A stretch of DNA of 64,000 nucleotides from Cyprinodon diabolis (taxonomy: Eukaryota > Chordata > Actinopteri > Cyprinodontiformes > Cyprinodontidae). The stretch's first letter is position 1, and each line of letters opens with the position of its first letter. The position numbers and the translations under genes were made by a program. The stretch covers positions 20,836,510 through 20,900,509 of the forward strand of contig CM060068.1 of assembly GCA_030533445.1 (NCBI GenBank), read 5' to 3'. The notes beneath the pieces are model-generated. The model saw nothing but the letters and a program-made list of their open reading frames with translations, was not told the DNA's origin and did not search any database. Shown here in pieces: positions 12,652 through 27,600 of the stretch.

Positions 12652-15600
12652 ATACAATAAAACTATGGGTAATCTAACATCTCCATAAGACAAAACCACC
12701 ATAAAATTATATTTCGAAAAGAATATAAGGCTGCTTACTGTACAGTTTAAGAAAAAAAGGAAATTGCTTAATTGTCACATTAAAAGAATTGTATCACTAA
12801 TGCAACATCAAGTTCACAGTTAAAATAAGAATTTTATTTGAAATGTCAGTTAAGACAACAGTTTACAAGGAATTCATTGTTACTGCAACATCTATCAAAA
12901 CTGTTCAGGAAATTTTTAACCACATTCTTTCCTGATTCAAATACTCACATGAGATATGCAATACTTCTAGCCTTAGAAAATATATGCTTTAATAACTTTT
13001 ATGGTTGTTTGGATAAATTAAAACACTTGTGCACAAGAACAGCAGTTAGGTTTAAAGTGGTCCTAGCTCTCCTTAGTCCAATCACATCCAAATTCATCTG
13101 TATGCCAGAAATCTTAATCAGTAAGGATAGTGAATGAAAGGTGCCCTAAAAGTTTTTCAGTGCCTGATAGCAGCATTAGAACCTAAAACTGTAATTATTT
13201 AAGCCATTACAGTAGTTTTTTACTTTAAGTATCCTCACCAATATTTCCCATGCAATACTTACTGCAAATGACTATATATGAATATGATTATAATTATTAT
13301 AAATGAATATAATTTAAAAAATAATCATAAATATCTTAGTTTGAACTAAAATTCAACTGATTTAAAGGCAAACTGTAAAAATGAAATACTCTTAGTTGTT
13401 TTTTTAAAACTTAGTTGTTTTTCATTAGACCAAATAAGGAAGTTTCACCTTTTAGTGAAGGTCATAGCCTAACTTAAATTTACAATTCTATAAGACATTT
13501 ACTCCAAGGCCATTTATTTAAGACTTTAAGGTGCTACCTTTTCAAGAGTGCTTATTAAGAGTGCTTTTAAAGAGTCAGTCAATAAAGTAAGACAAACCCT
13601 TCGACCCTACAGTTCCTACTAGTGTCAGATATTTTTTCCAAGTGACCTTTGGCTCAGACTTCCTGTTTGGGAAGATAATTTCATCTAAATATTCATTACT
13701 TTATCCTAGGTTTGCTGAGCTGAAACCTTTTAGCTTTCTTTCTAAAATTCTTAGAAAAAAAATGTTGCTGATCAAGTTTGTGACTACGTAAGGCCATAAT
13801 GACCTGTTTGAAGAGTTTGTCAGGTTTTAGAGATCATCTCTGCACTAAGGATCAAGAAAGCGGACATCTGGCAGTTCTGTGCTTGATATGAACACAACAT
13901 TCTCTTAGAAAGGCTCAAACTTCCAAAAAATATTGTTTTTGGACAAGATTCTGTGAAAAAGAAGGTGCATATTCACTTCATGTAGTTGGCATTAAACTGC
14001 CTCTTGGTAACAAAAAAAAAAAGTGATGTTATTTTTTAGTCTTGTCATTTAAATCCCATAATAAACCTAACTTTGGAATATGTACAAAGCCCTATATTGT
14101 CAAGCTCGATCCTAAATACCTGGATCAAAATTAGTTTCAATTTCATAGTTTCTTTATTATAGGATTGAGGAAAAAGACAAATGTAGTGCAGAAATATAGC
14201 AGCATGGATCATGAATATGGAAGGATTTTGTGACCATGTTAATCACCATTTATAAATTCAAATATAATGAAATTTGTCCTTTCTGCTTTTTCCCATCATA
14301 ATAGCTACTAGCCTGGCCCACCAGTCTAAATTAATGGAGCATAATTCAGTCTGGTAAACCGCCATTGATTCCAGTCGGATCTGGCCTGACCAATCAGTGT
14401 GGTAGGTTGGACTTTGCGATGCCAGACTTTCCACAAAAAATTACCCATAATGCAGTGGAGCTTTTCTGCTAGCATAACAAGCTGGAGACCACAATGTAGC
14501 AAAGTCGCAATAAAAATTAAGCATGTGATTAAGAGCACACCTTATATCTGCAGTTATTTTGATAGGCAAAACTGGCAGGAATGGTTCACGTGAGAATTTT
14601 CTAACATCTTGCACGGGCTACAAAATCATAAAAACAGCACACCACTTGGAGTTTTTGCATCACATCCGTAGTTAATGAAACAGTTCTAACTTGAAGAGGC
14701 TGACCCTGTTGGTCCCGCTTTGAAATCAAGCTCTGCCAGACTGAGACAAGTGCATGCCACCTCAGTCTGGCTGGCCAGGCTAAATTGCTACATCTGTATC
14801 CGTTTACTCTGCTGAGCTGTGACACCATACCGGAAGGAGGCTTCAGGTAAACTGCTGCCTTCAGCAACCTCAGAGATAATAGAGTTGGGCATTTTTTCAG
14901 TGTTTATTCCTCAATATCTCCTGGACATAGTTATGACCTCAGCTTTATCCCTTTGATCTGAAAAAAAACCCAGCTCAGCTCAACTGCTTTACCGTTTCTT
15001 TACCAGAAATATCAAGCGATGGGACAAGTCGTCTACCATTACCTTCTTTGACAGAGACAATATTAATGGATCGGTGCTTATATGTTTATTTTGTGCATCA
15101 GCTACTGTCTTCTTGAACACATTTTCTACCTTGGTAGAATGTCAAACCAAAAGCCTGAACAGACCCGTTAATTGTTCAATCCAACAAATAGTAGGATTAT
15201 ATGAAGCTGTGACACTCATGCTCATTCTGGAAGAGTGCATGCTGCAAAGACATGACTCATTGCAATCAGTTGAATTTCCTTAGATACAAAACATTTAGCT
15301 TGTGTGATTTGATTTAACTGTCTCTGTAAATTGCAATAAAATGTTGAGAATTGGCACTTTATGAATAAACAGAAATGAATTAGCTGCAAAACATCAAACC
15401 ATCATATGCAGCAGTAACTATTAATTGCAGACTATTTACCTCTGTAGGTAGAAGAGTGAATACAAATCTTAAACTAAACAGAAGTGAGGACATGAAGCAC
15501 CAGCAAAGAGTGAAATGTCCTTACTCAGATAATGTAGGATTGTAGGGGCTATTTTTTTGAGTTATTCTGATAATTCAGCAGTCTGTGTGCAAAGTCCTTT

Positions 15601-18600
15601 TGATATTTAGAATGACGAATTTTAATATAGCAAATCTGAAAAACTCAAAAGAACAGAATTAAACTGCATGATAGTGCTATTAATTTAGAAATTAGAGTTG
15701 TCAAAAGTATCGATACTCGAAAAAGTATCAATACTGAAAAGTTGTATGCGGATACAATACTCATTTTCAAAAGTATCGATACAGTGCTACTACCATGGGC
15801 ACCTAAACAGTCATTCATCTTATGCGCAGATTAGAAGAAAATGCACTTTCTGAACACTGTGTGATTGAATAATTCTGTGCATTTTTCAGTTTCATACTTT
15901 TTTCTGTAACAGGTGCAGCTGCTGAGAATTATTTTTGTTTTTTAACTGGTTTGGCTCGTGTCATTGTTATGTGTGCAAAGCATAGCCAAGGAAGGAACAC
16001 TTAATTTTAATTTTGTAAGTTTTTTTATCAAGATTGCTTAATATTGTGCACAGCATACAACCTCAAAATATTGTTTATTGTATTTATTTATCTATTTATT
16101 GTATTTTGTTTATTAATGAAAAAATTTCTGTTGAATTTTGGAGTCTTTGTTTTTACCCTTGTGGTATCGAAAATTACATCGAGTATCGAATATTTTACTT
16201 AGTATCGGTATCGAGTTGAAAAGTTTAGTATCGTGACAACCCTATTAGAAATATTTAAAAAGTTGTATTTTCCACACACACACACACACACAAAAAAAAT
16301 CCATAGCAATTGATTTCACCTGGATGACAAAATTTAATTGAAAATCTAAAACTTGGTTTTAAAAAGCTTTGACTCCAAATTGATTTTACCTTTCATTCAT
16401 ATTAACGATCAAATGATAAAAACATGTTTTTCAACAAAGCCAATTAGAATTTAAAAAAGTGAAGTTGTTTGGGATCAAGCGAACATTCAAAAGAAAAAAA
16501 TAATCATAAACAAGGCCTCAATAAATTTCCATCCAGGGGTCCTTTTCACACCCTTACTGCATTTTATAGTTGTGTGATTTAATTTGATCCTACTGATGTC
16601 TTTACTGGTTCAAGAATCATTGGATATTTAGGATCATATATGAAGCTATAAATGTATACATTACTGTCACTCTGTTGATAATAACTACCTGGACTGAGAT
16701 ATGACATCACAGGGATCAAGACAACATTATGGTAAACAAATTCAGTGGATAATAACAAATTAAATATTTCCATATTGTTAGTTTATTTAGGGAAAAGTCC
16801 AGTCACATTTAGAATACAAAAATCCTGAAAGTACTTTAAGACTGAAATTCTTACATACTGTTTAATAAATAAGTGTTTTTAATTAAGAGTAATTTTTATT
16901 TGAACGTGCTTTACCAGAGACATCCATGTTGTCAAACAGCACTAGTGCCACATTTCGGTTTTTGACGCCACGATGCAGTATCGGCTGTCTAGCAAGTCTC
17001 AGTGCTGTATCTGGTGTTTGTCACAATGTGCTATTATCCATGATGGTGATGACCAGTGCACTATGCGAAGCAGAAAGTAACAGATTAATGACGTGTTTTT
17101 CTCTGGGCAGAAGTTCGATGGCAAATCCTCCCTCTTCAAGTTGGCAATCCAACGACGAACACGTGGTGAATCATAAAAGTAAAATAACCAATTTTTTTAT
17201 CTTTAATCTATGTATTACAACATCCAACTGCCATGCATGAGGGCGTTGTCAGATTAATTATAGCTCTCATGGATTTCAATGGTGAAGTCCTCCCGAAATC
17301 TTAAATAAATGTTGTCGATTGTAGATGTGTCTAGTAGTTATCATTGAGTTTTCTTGTGAAGCTGGAAGAACCGCGCTAGGCTTACCACACCGTGACGTCA
17401 CTGCCAGAAGATGTCAAGGGTGAGGTGTTACTATATTCGGTACCGGACTCCGTGATCGCCACAAAACATTATTTTTATTTTTTTCCTGATTAACGCTAAA
17501 TTCATTAAATCGTCATTGGTTATTCCTTGCTGACTGGACTTTTCCTTTAAATATTCTATTTTCCCATATATACAGTTGGAAAATCATAAAGGAAACATAT
17601 GTTTAACAGTTTTAATGATAGATCTGATAAAGGGAAAAACATAGACAATTCATTGATGTAGATCAATAAATAGACAAACTGTTTTGGAATATGAACCTAG
17701 GCTGTGGTCTGATATCATTCAGATACAGACAGCATGAACAGGAAAGAGAGAAAGAATGCGTAAGACAACTGGTACTGATCCAGAAAATGAGCTCAGATAC
17801 TTTTGAATTTGAGGGAATAATGTCTTACCAACAAAATATAAAAAGAATGAGGTGAGTGATCCATACAAGTATTCCAGCTGAGTTGGTTTTAGCATTTGAT
17901 ATCACATTCTACTAAAAACCTGATAACTGTTCTGCACACTTTATGTAGAAACTGTACAGAGAATTATGGTTTTTACTCCCAATTCTAATGGTTCTTTTGT
18001 GATCAGTGTTTTTCAGTCGTGGCTTAATTGATTAATACATAAATCAGATAAAATTTATGTAACTCGAACTATTACTTTGAATGTTCTCTTACTATGAAAA
18101 ATAAAAAAAATATTTTTACACTGACTTTGTGTCACTTTTATGTCACTAATTTGATTGAGTAATACATGTTGGTTTTCTACATGACTGCTTTAAAATGTGT
18201 TTTTGTTAGCCTCAGAGCTGTCTGCATTTCCATACAATTGCGTCTTGTGGAAGCATTCATTGAATTAGTTATGGAATAATACACAGCTGTCGCATATCCG
18301 GTTCATCCCAGTTTAAATAGCTCTGTCATCACGGAAGTGTTTTAAAAACGAAGACACCTCAGGCAGGTGACAGAGTGCAGCCTGTGTTTTCCATCCATGC
18401 CTGTGCTGATGTGTTGCTGAATGGGAGAAGACAAGCTTCAGCTTGACTGTGCTGATGCCTCATTAACAAGCTCTAACTGGGAGCTACAATGCTCACAAAC
18501 CGGACCATTCAAAGCCAAAGAGAGACATGATCTCGACCCAACAGTAAATAAAGGGAACACCTACAGCATGTAATTTCTCCCACTTTTTCATGGCATACAA

Positions 18601-21600
18601 ATATGAAACCTTCTTTGCCCATGAAAACTTTGTTTTCACGCAAGTGGAACATTTACTGAGATTCCAACCCAAGAAACTATATAAAACCCCTTTCAATATC
18701 TGCTTTTTCATTGATCACAAAAATCCTGATGAGACAAATGGAAAGACAAATACACAACAAATTTTATTTTTTATAAATGTGACTACCCAGATACCTTAAT
18801 CATAAACAATAACTTCTGGCAGCTCTCCATTTAATTAGCTGAAATTGTTTTTTGTTAAATAAATAGATAAATAAAATAGAGAAATGGAATTACCTTGCTG
18901 TGTTTTATTTCTAAAATTTTGTTCAAAATGGCAATACAAAAATCCCTCTTCATACACCATTGGTCAACTAAGCCAAAGGGGAAAACATATGTTTAAATAA
19001 TAAGGGAAAGGTTTGCTCTGCTCTAAGACACATCACGAAGATCTTCTGTTACTAAATCTTAAAAAAATAACATTAAGGTGTTGCATTAATAATTCAAGCA
19101 TTTTGAAATGCTGCAGACATATGAGCTGAGATCTAAAAAAAAAAATTAAAAAAAATTGCAAAATATATATTGAAAATATTTGCTGTAAGTAAAATTACCA
19201 TGACAAGATTATGATTGAAAAATGAAATGATTATGTTAATATACCAAAAGCACAAACTTCATTAAATGGAAAGAGGGGAATGATGTAGGTTACATGTAGA
19301 ATAGATGCAAAATAATTTAAAGGAGGAAAACTTTAACAAAAATCACAAAGTCTACCAGGTGAAAAAACAGATTCCCTTCATACCTGCAGTGTGTTGTCAT
19401 TACTTCAACCAAACATATTTTTCTGACCTTTTTCCATAAAAAAAGAAGAAAAAAAAAACTAGCACGATCAATAGTCTGGTAGAAACTGAAGATGAGAAAA
19501 AATTTTGCCAGGATAATACTTTACCTCTTAGTTGTAGCAAAGAAAATGAATGAACGACAAAAACGCCTTCTGCAGTAAGTTAGCTGCTGAGTAGTGATAT
19601 GGTCCCACGGGGAATGGTGCATAACATTACAAAGTTTCCTTTTTTTTTGCTTTTTCTTTGAAGTCTTTCCTCTTCAGTCACACTTTCAGGCAACACCCTG
19701 ATTATTTTAAGAAACTACAGCCCCTATACAGCTCAATGCTCAACCGACCAAAACAACTTCAGCAGCTGTAGCATAGCCATACAATCAAATGTACAGGCTT
19801 AAACATGCCACAGAGCAGCAGGCCCAACACACCCTCAGCTTCAAGTCACAACACATGCATTCAAACCTCCCTGAACGCAGGAAAACTATGCCAAAAAACA
19901 TTTAGCCATACTTTCACAAGAGCAAACAGAAGAGATATACAGCAGGCAGGAGCAGAAATGTTTGAGAGCAGGTGACAGACCTGCTTTTCCAGTGAACCTA
20001 CCAGCGTTTCATTTACCGCACTTACCTCTCTATTCACGCTGGTTCCTGCTCACATAATTTCCATTCAGCTGTGTACTCCCATGAGAAGTCAGACAAACTG
20101 AGCTCTATCAGTCTAGCCACTGAAGGCCTACCTAATGCCACGCCCTAATCTCTGACATCAAAAATGAGTCTGCCTCTGCCTAAAATCTTGTCGGCCCTGT
20201 AGCTGCGTTTCAGTAAGTTTGTATTGGCACAGCTTGCCCCATGGTTCTGTGCAGAGAGGTAAGCAGCTTCGTCTCCCTTCTGTAGACATGAACCTCAGGG
20301 CAGGGCTAGCAGATACACAAAAGCATTTGACCAAACAGGACGTTAAGTTTGCCAAATGATCATGTCTAAGACTTTCTTCTCTTTGTGCTGACGTTAACAA
20401 TGGTGCAATATCAGAGTCTGGAAAATAAACTTAACTTACTACCTCCTGACGGTAAGTTTGTTTTCTCATTAATTTGATCAGATAGTATCCGTGTTTGGTT
20501 TCCTTATGAGAAAACAATGCCAACAGTTTAAACCACACCTTACTTCTGCAGAATTGACTCACTCCCAAACCACATAAGAGGACTCTGTCAGTTGTGCAAA
20601 ACCATAATGACAGTGATTCAAGGTGGACAAAGAAATAAAACATGTTCTTCCCAACTGTAAGAATTGACTCTGTCTGAACATGAAGGACAACCACTAAACA
20701 TTTTTGCCTCACTTATTAAATGTGTACCAGTAATAAAAACAATAACTTGTACACACTGGCCTTTATATTAGCTATACCCTGCAGGGTTTCCACCAGAAAA
20801 CTTACAAGGTCCATTGGTCAGTGTCTCTGGGGTAGGCAACTGACAGCTCACATTTATTTGCAAAGAAAAAAAGACATAAAAATATTTCAGATTAAAAATA
20901 TATTGTTTGCATTTTGGTTAAATCCATCCATCCATCTTCTCCCAGTTATTCCATCCGGGTCTTGGTCAAGCCAGTGCCTATCTCTGGCAGTCTATGGGTT
21001 AGAGGTGGGGTACACCCTGGACAGGTTGCCAGTCCGTCACAGGGCAACACAGTCACAGAAAGACACAACCAAGCATACACACACTCACACCTAAGGACAA
21101 TTTAGAGATGCCCGTTAACCTAACTGTAATGTTAGGGAGAACATGCAAACTTCATGCAGAAAGACCCTGGGCCGGGAATCAAACACGGATCCTTCTTGCT
21201 GAAAAGCAAGAGTGCAACAAACTGCGCCACCCCTAAATTAAATCCTAATGAGGTAATTAACAAGCCAATAAAAAAATAAGAGGTGTAATGCTGGTAACAT
21301 TTGCAATTTAATTAAGTTAGCAGAAAAAAGGGAAATAAAGAGTCAACAAACTGATCACCCTAAAGGCCAAGGCATTTAAAGTAACCAAATATTGCTTTTT
21401 GCTCCAAATTAATTCCTGGCTCAAAGCATCAGTGACTGACATATCGGGAGCATTGAACACCTTAAAAATATTTCATTTTAGTGATTGTAATAGATTTGCA
21501 TCTGAAACATTTCCGCAAAATGTGAACTGAGGGCTTTCTCAATGGTTGTGATACCAATATGTGTATTTAGTACATCTTTTTCCAGCCTCATGAAAAGGAG

Positions 21601-24600
21601 CAATCCAAAAAGTTTAGTGATGATGCAGATCCTAATCAGGATACAGACATTTTTGGATTTTAGGATTCTCTCACATTATTTGGCAGAAGAAACCAATCAT
21701 GACTTCAATGTCTTGATCTGCTGATCAAAGAAAAGAATACAGTGCAGAGCGAATGAAGAAGGTAAGAGCAGAACAGACACCAGAGGCTGCAGACATACAA
21801 TGGGCATTAGTTATAAACTTATGAAAGGATTATAGGGAATTTTTTACCAGAGGTGTGCCTCATGTGAAAGAGCAATTCATTAAGATGTGGTAAAGATCCA
21901 GATCATGTGTGAGTTTTTGGCATAGGCATAAGTCACAATGTGGGCAAAATTTGAAGCTTAACAGTGTTTTTCTAATGTTTCCACTGAGCTCAGAACACAT
22001 AATATGCATCTTCCAAGTTACAGCCCAACACAAATTGATGAACAAGCCTATCATGGGATGTTTTGAGTTATGTACAGATCCTGAAAGACTAGGGTCTAAA
22101 GGTGCTTTCACACGAACGTGTTCTGGGCATCAAAGCACCTGATTTACATGAAAAGTCTATTTGGGAGAGTGTCAAGCAGCATCATAGGGTCCTCCTGCAC
22201 ATCCGAACATCTGGGCATACAAGTGTCAGAGCACCCTAATCTATATATAGAATTGTTTAGTATGATCATAATCCCAAAGAACTGACTGCACAGATTACTT
22301 TTAGAGGTAGACGCCATCTCCTCTGCTCTTCACCTGAACTTAGCACACCCGGTAGAGAAGAACACCCTCATGTGGATGCTGTTCCTAGACTTCAGTTCAG
22401 CTTTAAACACCATCATCCCAAAGCATCTGATAGGCAAACTGGAACAGCTGGGATTCAACACTCCCCTCTGCAATTGGCTGCTAGACTTCCTCACAAACAA
22501 TTTTCAGTCAGTCTGGGTCGGACAGAACATCTCTGATGTCATCACAGGTGACAGCACAGGTTCCCCTCAGGGCTGCGTCCTGAGCCCCCTGCTGTTCACT
22601 CTGATGACACGACTGCCTCCCCAGGTTCACCACCAGTCGTATTGTGAAGTATGCAGACAACACCATGGTGGTGGTCCTCATCAAAGACAACAATGACAAG
22701 AACTACAGTGAGGAGGTGGAGCAGCTTGTTGGCTGGTGCAAAGATAACAGCTTGATCCTGAACGTGGTGAAGATGAAGGAGAATATCATCGACTTCAGGA
22801 AGAACCAGCCTAACCACACTCCACTGCTCATCAACAACTCAGCTGTAGAGGTGGTCAGCAGCACCAAATTCCTGGGGGTGCACATCACAGACAACAGTAA
22901 CAGTTGTAACAGTCGGTGCTCCTCTTCCCTCTATAAAAGATATTTCATCCCAGCGCTACGTGTCTCGAGCCAACATCATTAATGACCCCTAAAACCCCCA
23001 CCATGGACTGTTCTCCCTGCTGCCCACTGGGAAGAGCCGTCGCAGCATTTGATGCAGGGCCAGCAAATTCTGCAACAGTTTCTTCCTGACCGCCATCAGA
23101 CTGCTGAACCATTGAAAAAACTCTAAATCATGTCACAGACTGCATCACACTGACAACACTAAACCAAAATACTGCATATTAGCACCATATATAATAATGC
23201 TCTGAACTTCCACAACAATGCATACTTTGCACCATGTTTTTTTTCTCCCACGCTGTTTACAATTGATCACTGCTGCACTTTTTGGAATGGAAATGTTCTT
23301 TTACTAAAGCTATACTAAACGAAATCTTGTTTTGTATACACTCTTTGTATACAAAATGACAATAAAAGTTGTCTAAGTCTAAGTAGATGTGGACTTTCTC
23401 ACTCTAAAATGTGTTGAAACATTTTTTTCCCAACTGATCAAAGTAAATAAAGCCAAGCCTACCATTCTCAAATACCTCCCCCAGCAGTGTTTGTCAACAG
23501 AGGCTTCATGTCATCAAATTCTTGTTATTGTAATTCAGGTATTTGTATAAAACTTTGCTATGACAAAACCGGTAAATGTCAACTATCTCTGGGTTTTTTT
23601 TTATGTCTGCAAGCTGCAACATGACTGGAACATTGTGTTATGGTTAAATCGCTAAATGTTATTTTGGGAAACAATCAGTCAATAGGATGGAAATATGCTG
23701 AAAGACATCAGTAGGAGAAGTGATGATCAATATTTGTGTGCATGGTCAGGATGCAAGTATGAACAGGGGTATGAGGCAATTGTCTTTACACCTTTGAGTG
23801 GTGCTAATGTAAAAGAGACTAGTGATGCAGTCAGTTGATCTATACGCATCTGTTATGTCTGCAATGGCTTTATTCTAACAGCAGTTGTAGGATAATTCCT
23901 AGTTCTTAATTATGCACCACATTTGCATTTTACTCATTGTAACCTATTTGTGTCTTTATTCAGACCAGTCTTACAGCATATACGTCCTGTGCGGACATAT
24001 ATAATTGATCATTTCACATGCTGAATGCACTGTTCAACTGGTGAACTATTGCACTTATCTGGAAATGCTGTTACAAGAACACTAATATTGGCCAAAAATA
24101 TCAGCCAGTCAATGTATCAGTCCATCTCTAGTTTGTAGTTACTTGGATCTTGCTATGAGTTTATCAACTCATTTGGACCAAAACACAAAAACTATAGGTG
24201 TGACATCTCTGAAAGCTTGCATAAAGTCTTCTAAAAGGGCACATTTCCCTTATAGTCATATCTATGATAAGATCATAGGTAGTTTCTAGTCATTTTGGCA
24301 AGATCTTTGTCTGTTTTGGATATGACCTGTTGATAATTCAACCCAAGACATGCTGTCCTTTTGATCCACTCACTTGTATGGTTTCTATGGTTACAGAAAG
24401 ACTTGCTCCCCTGCTTCATAAGCTTGTCAATTAATTTTGAACATCCTAATTATAAAGATCAGGTGTTACAGAGTACTGCACCTGAAACACTGCTGTTTGT
24501 TGATGCTTGGCTGACCATGCCCTAAACATAAAGCCTGATTTATACTCGAGGTATGAGCTGCCTTTGGGCACAAATAGTGATGCAATCTGGCCTTCCCAGT

Positions 24601-27600
24601 GGCTGCCCCGTGCATGGACTCCATTCACTGTTGCAGTGGATGATAAGGGGTTTTTTTTTTAAGTCTATGCACTGTTCTATTCAGAATGAACGAGATGCAG
24701 ACTTTCTGCACAAAAATAAATCATTGCTTTAAAAAAGAAGGAAAGGAAAGAAAAAAAAACAAGTAAAGGTAAGTGAAACATAATGTGAGTAATAATGTTA
24801 GCCTGTACACATTAAAGACTGAAGTTTAGTTACAACTCCAGCTCTAAGTCATACTTAAATGCTGCATGCTTAAATCAGTAGAATAAACAGCAACTTCTGC
24901 TGGAGACTTTGCACTATCTGGTACAAAAACAATCAATTATATTCTCAATTGTGAAATAAGGGCAGTTCTTTATCAGTAATATGTTTTCACTTAAGAATGT
25001 GCAAACCATTCTGCAAACAGCACCGCTTAATACTATCAAATGATAAGGAGGTGGGTGGTGAGTGAAGAAATAAGCAAGCTGGAGCCACCTCAAGAAAAAA
25101 ATAAATCCAGTCAAACCCAAAATTCAATGTTAGTTTTTGAGAAAGACGAATGATTCGGAGCATCGGAAGCTGTTCGGGGAATGTATAGTAATAATACAGA
25201 GTTGGTGCAACACATAACTTTCTGAAAACAGAGTTTTGGAAAATGAAGCACCCAAATGAGAAGCTAAGTTGTGTAAACCTTTCTCTTTAGGAGAACAGTA
25301 ACCTACTAAAGAGCAATACCTCTAAAGAAATAACTTGAAAATGTGGTTCTGGTATGCGGGAATAAATGACAAAAATCTATAAGTAATCACTTTTTCACAA
25401 TATCATTTCTTTTTTAGTGAAAAGGCATTGTTAATGTAAACATGTTATTGTTAAATTTAAAAAAAGTCTTCACTTTTAACTAAACAAGGAATGAAAAAAA
25501 CTGAACCTTATTAAAGGGCTAAATTCTGCATGAAAAATTTGATCAGTGCAGCTCCATTAATTGTTTGATCAACTTTATTTTGCTCATAAATTTTCAGACA
25601 TTTTCACAAAGGATCTACATATTCAAAGACCTTTATTTAAGCTCTAGCTCTCCTGTCTGTAGGTGTATTTGATAAACGCTGAGCATCCCTTATTGTCAAG
25701 CTCTTCATCAACTATCATGAAAATATAGTATTTCATTAAAAAACAAAATCATCATTCCTGTGGAGGAACCCAAAGATATGTTTTTGGGGTTTTTTTTTGC
25801 ATTCACAGCTAATCAGTAACCAGAATCAGATCCACTCCTTGGCCTCTGATGAGGGATAACTCCCTCCTTGTACACTGTGAGTTTGGAGGCCTTCACTGAA
25901 CCTCGAGCCAATTTGATAAAAGAGCTAAACAAATATTTCCTCCCTTCATAGTCTTGATTTACTCACATTTTACAGGTATTTGGCAGCCAGCTCCTAAACC
26001 ATCCCAATTTCCCCTTTTAGTACCTTACATACTAAGCCTCCCTCTGTGCCTTAGTTTCCTAAAAAAACAATCAAACTCCATCCTTCACACCACCACGCCA
26101 GCTGTTATTATCCTCACTAATCCTTGAGTTGAATTTAAGTTAAGTTTTGTCTGTGACACTTTTCTTGTGTTTAACTGTATAAAGGGGTAAAAAAACTGCT
26201 TCAATGGTGAAGGTTTCTGATGAAAGACAAAACAGAGAACCAGTGCCACAGCTGTTAAGCTGGTAAGAGGTCACTCTCAGTAAACACAAGCTTTTTAAAG
26301 AGGGTCTGGAAAGGCCTTCAGTTCATGAGTAGTGAGGAATGGGAGGAGATTTGTTAGAAAAAGTGTATGGGAGCCTTATGAGAACTCCCCACCTCCTGTG
26401 TGTATTGTTTATATGTGCAGGCAAAACATTTTTCCCCCATGGCAGTTTATCTCACAAGCCTGGAAAAACTCAAAGTCACAGGGTGTCCCCTTACATCGTT
26501 ATGTAGAGTACTGACTTTAGCTTTCATTGTGTCCACTTGTCATAATCTGGCCGAATTTCATTCAACATTAATCTTTTACACTTCATTTTACTTTAGAAAA
26601 AGATCAAGGGTGCTTAAAGTCAGAAGCGAGGGAAGGAGATTTTTTGCTTAGATTTGGGATAATTCATTTTGGTTTCCCAATCTCCTTAGGGACAGTGAAC
26701 TAGGGTCTGCTATGGTACATTACCCTGTCCTTATCTTCATGTAGTTCAAATATTTTCCCTCCAAACATTGCAACATTGCACCAAAGCAATGAATACACAG
26801 GGGAGGAAAACTGAGAGGGAACACAATCCATGTTTGTCTGTTAGTGCACATTTTTACAAAGATCTCAAGAGAGAGTACTTAGAAGCAATCGGTTGGGTGA
26901 TCAAGAAGTCCTTTCAAATTTCAGTACATACAGAAACGATAAGTTGCAGTAATTTGCTCTGGTTCTTGATAACCAGGTTTGTGTGATTCAAATTGCAACA
27001 AACATTGCTGAGAAAGAAATTTAAATGAAAACAACTTGGTCGAAATTAAGCCAGTTATCTCTGCAGCAATAATTAGAACCATGACACCACGTCTCTTTGT
27101 TTTAAAACAAAGCAGCATTGTCTAAAAATAGAGAATCCAGCTATTGCAAAACAGCCAGAGTTTTATCTTTGCTCATTAAATTGACTGAGGTTTCTGAAGT
27201 GAAAATACATACAGATTTTAACATAAGGCACATTTATTTTAGGTTCGAAAATGGAGAGAAGACAAAACGCTGAGGAAACTAACTACTCAAGCAATTTCAA
27301 ACTAAACCTTTTTAAAAACATACACATTCACAGTGATGCACAAAACACCTTATGCTGTAGGTCTGTTTAATATGTGAGTCTCTCTAAAATCATAATGACA
27401 GTGACATGTTTATAACCAGAAAAGCATTACTCAGATTCACAGGACACTGGAAAATACAGCTTGAAAGACAGATTGTGTGAATCTTGAATACCAAGTAGCT
27501 CCCTTCCTTTTACTTACTAATGTTCCCTGTTTGACCCAAAGTCCTCTCTGAAACCATGGCCCAGCTGCCTGATGGTGTCATTATTTGGTTCACTGGTGTG

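Noticed and set aside
12838..13137. 99-codon plus ORF in the cobll1 intron
   Set aside because: No similarity to a known domain, no codon-usage or splice support.
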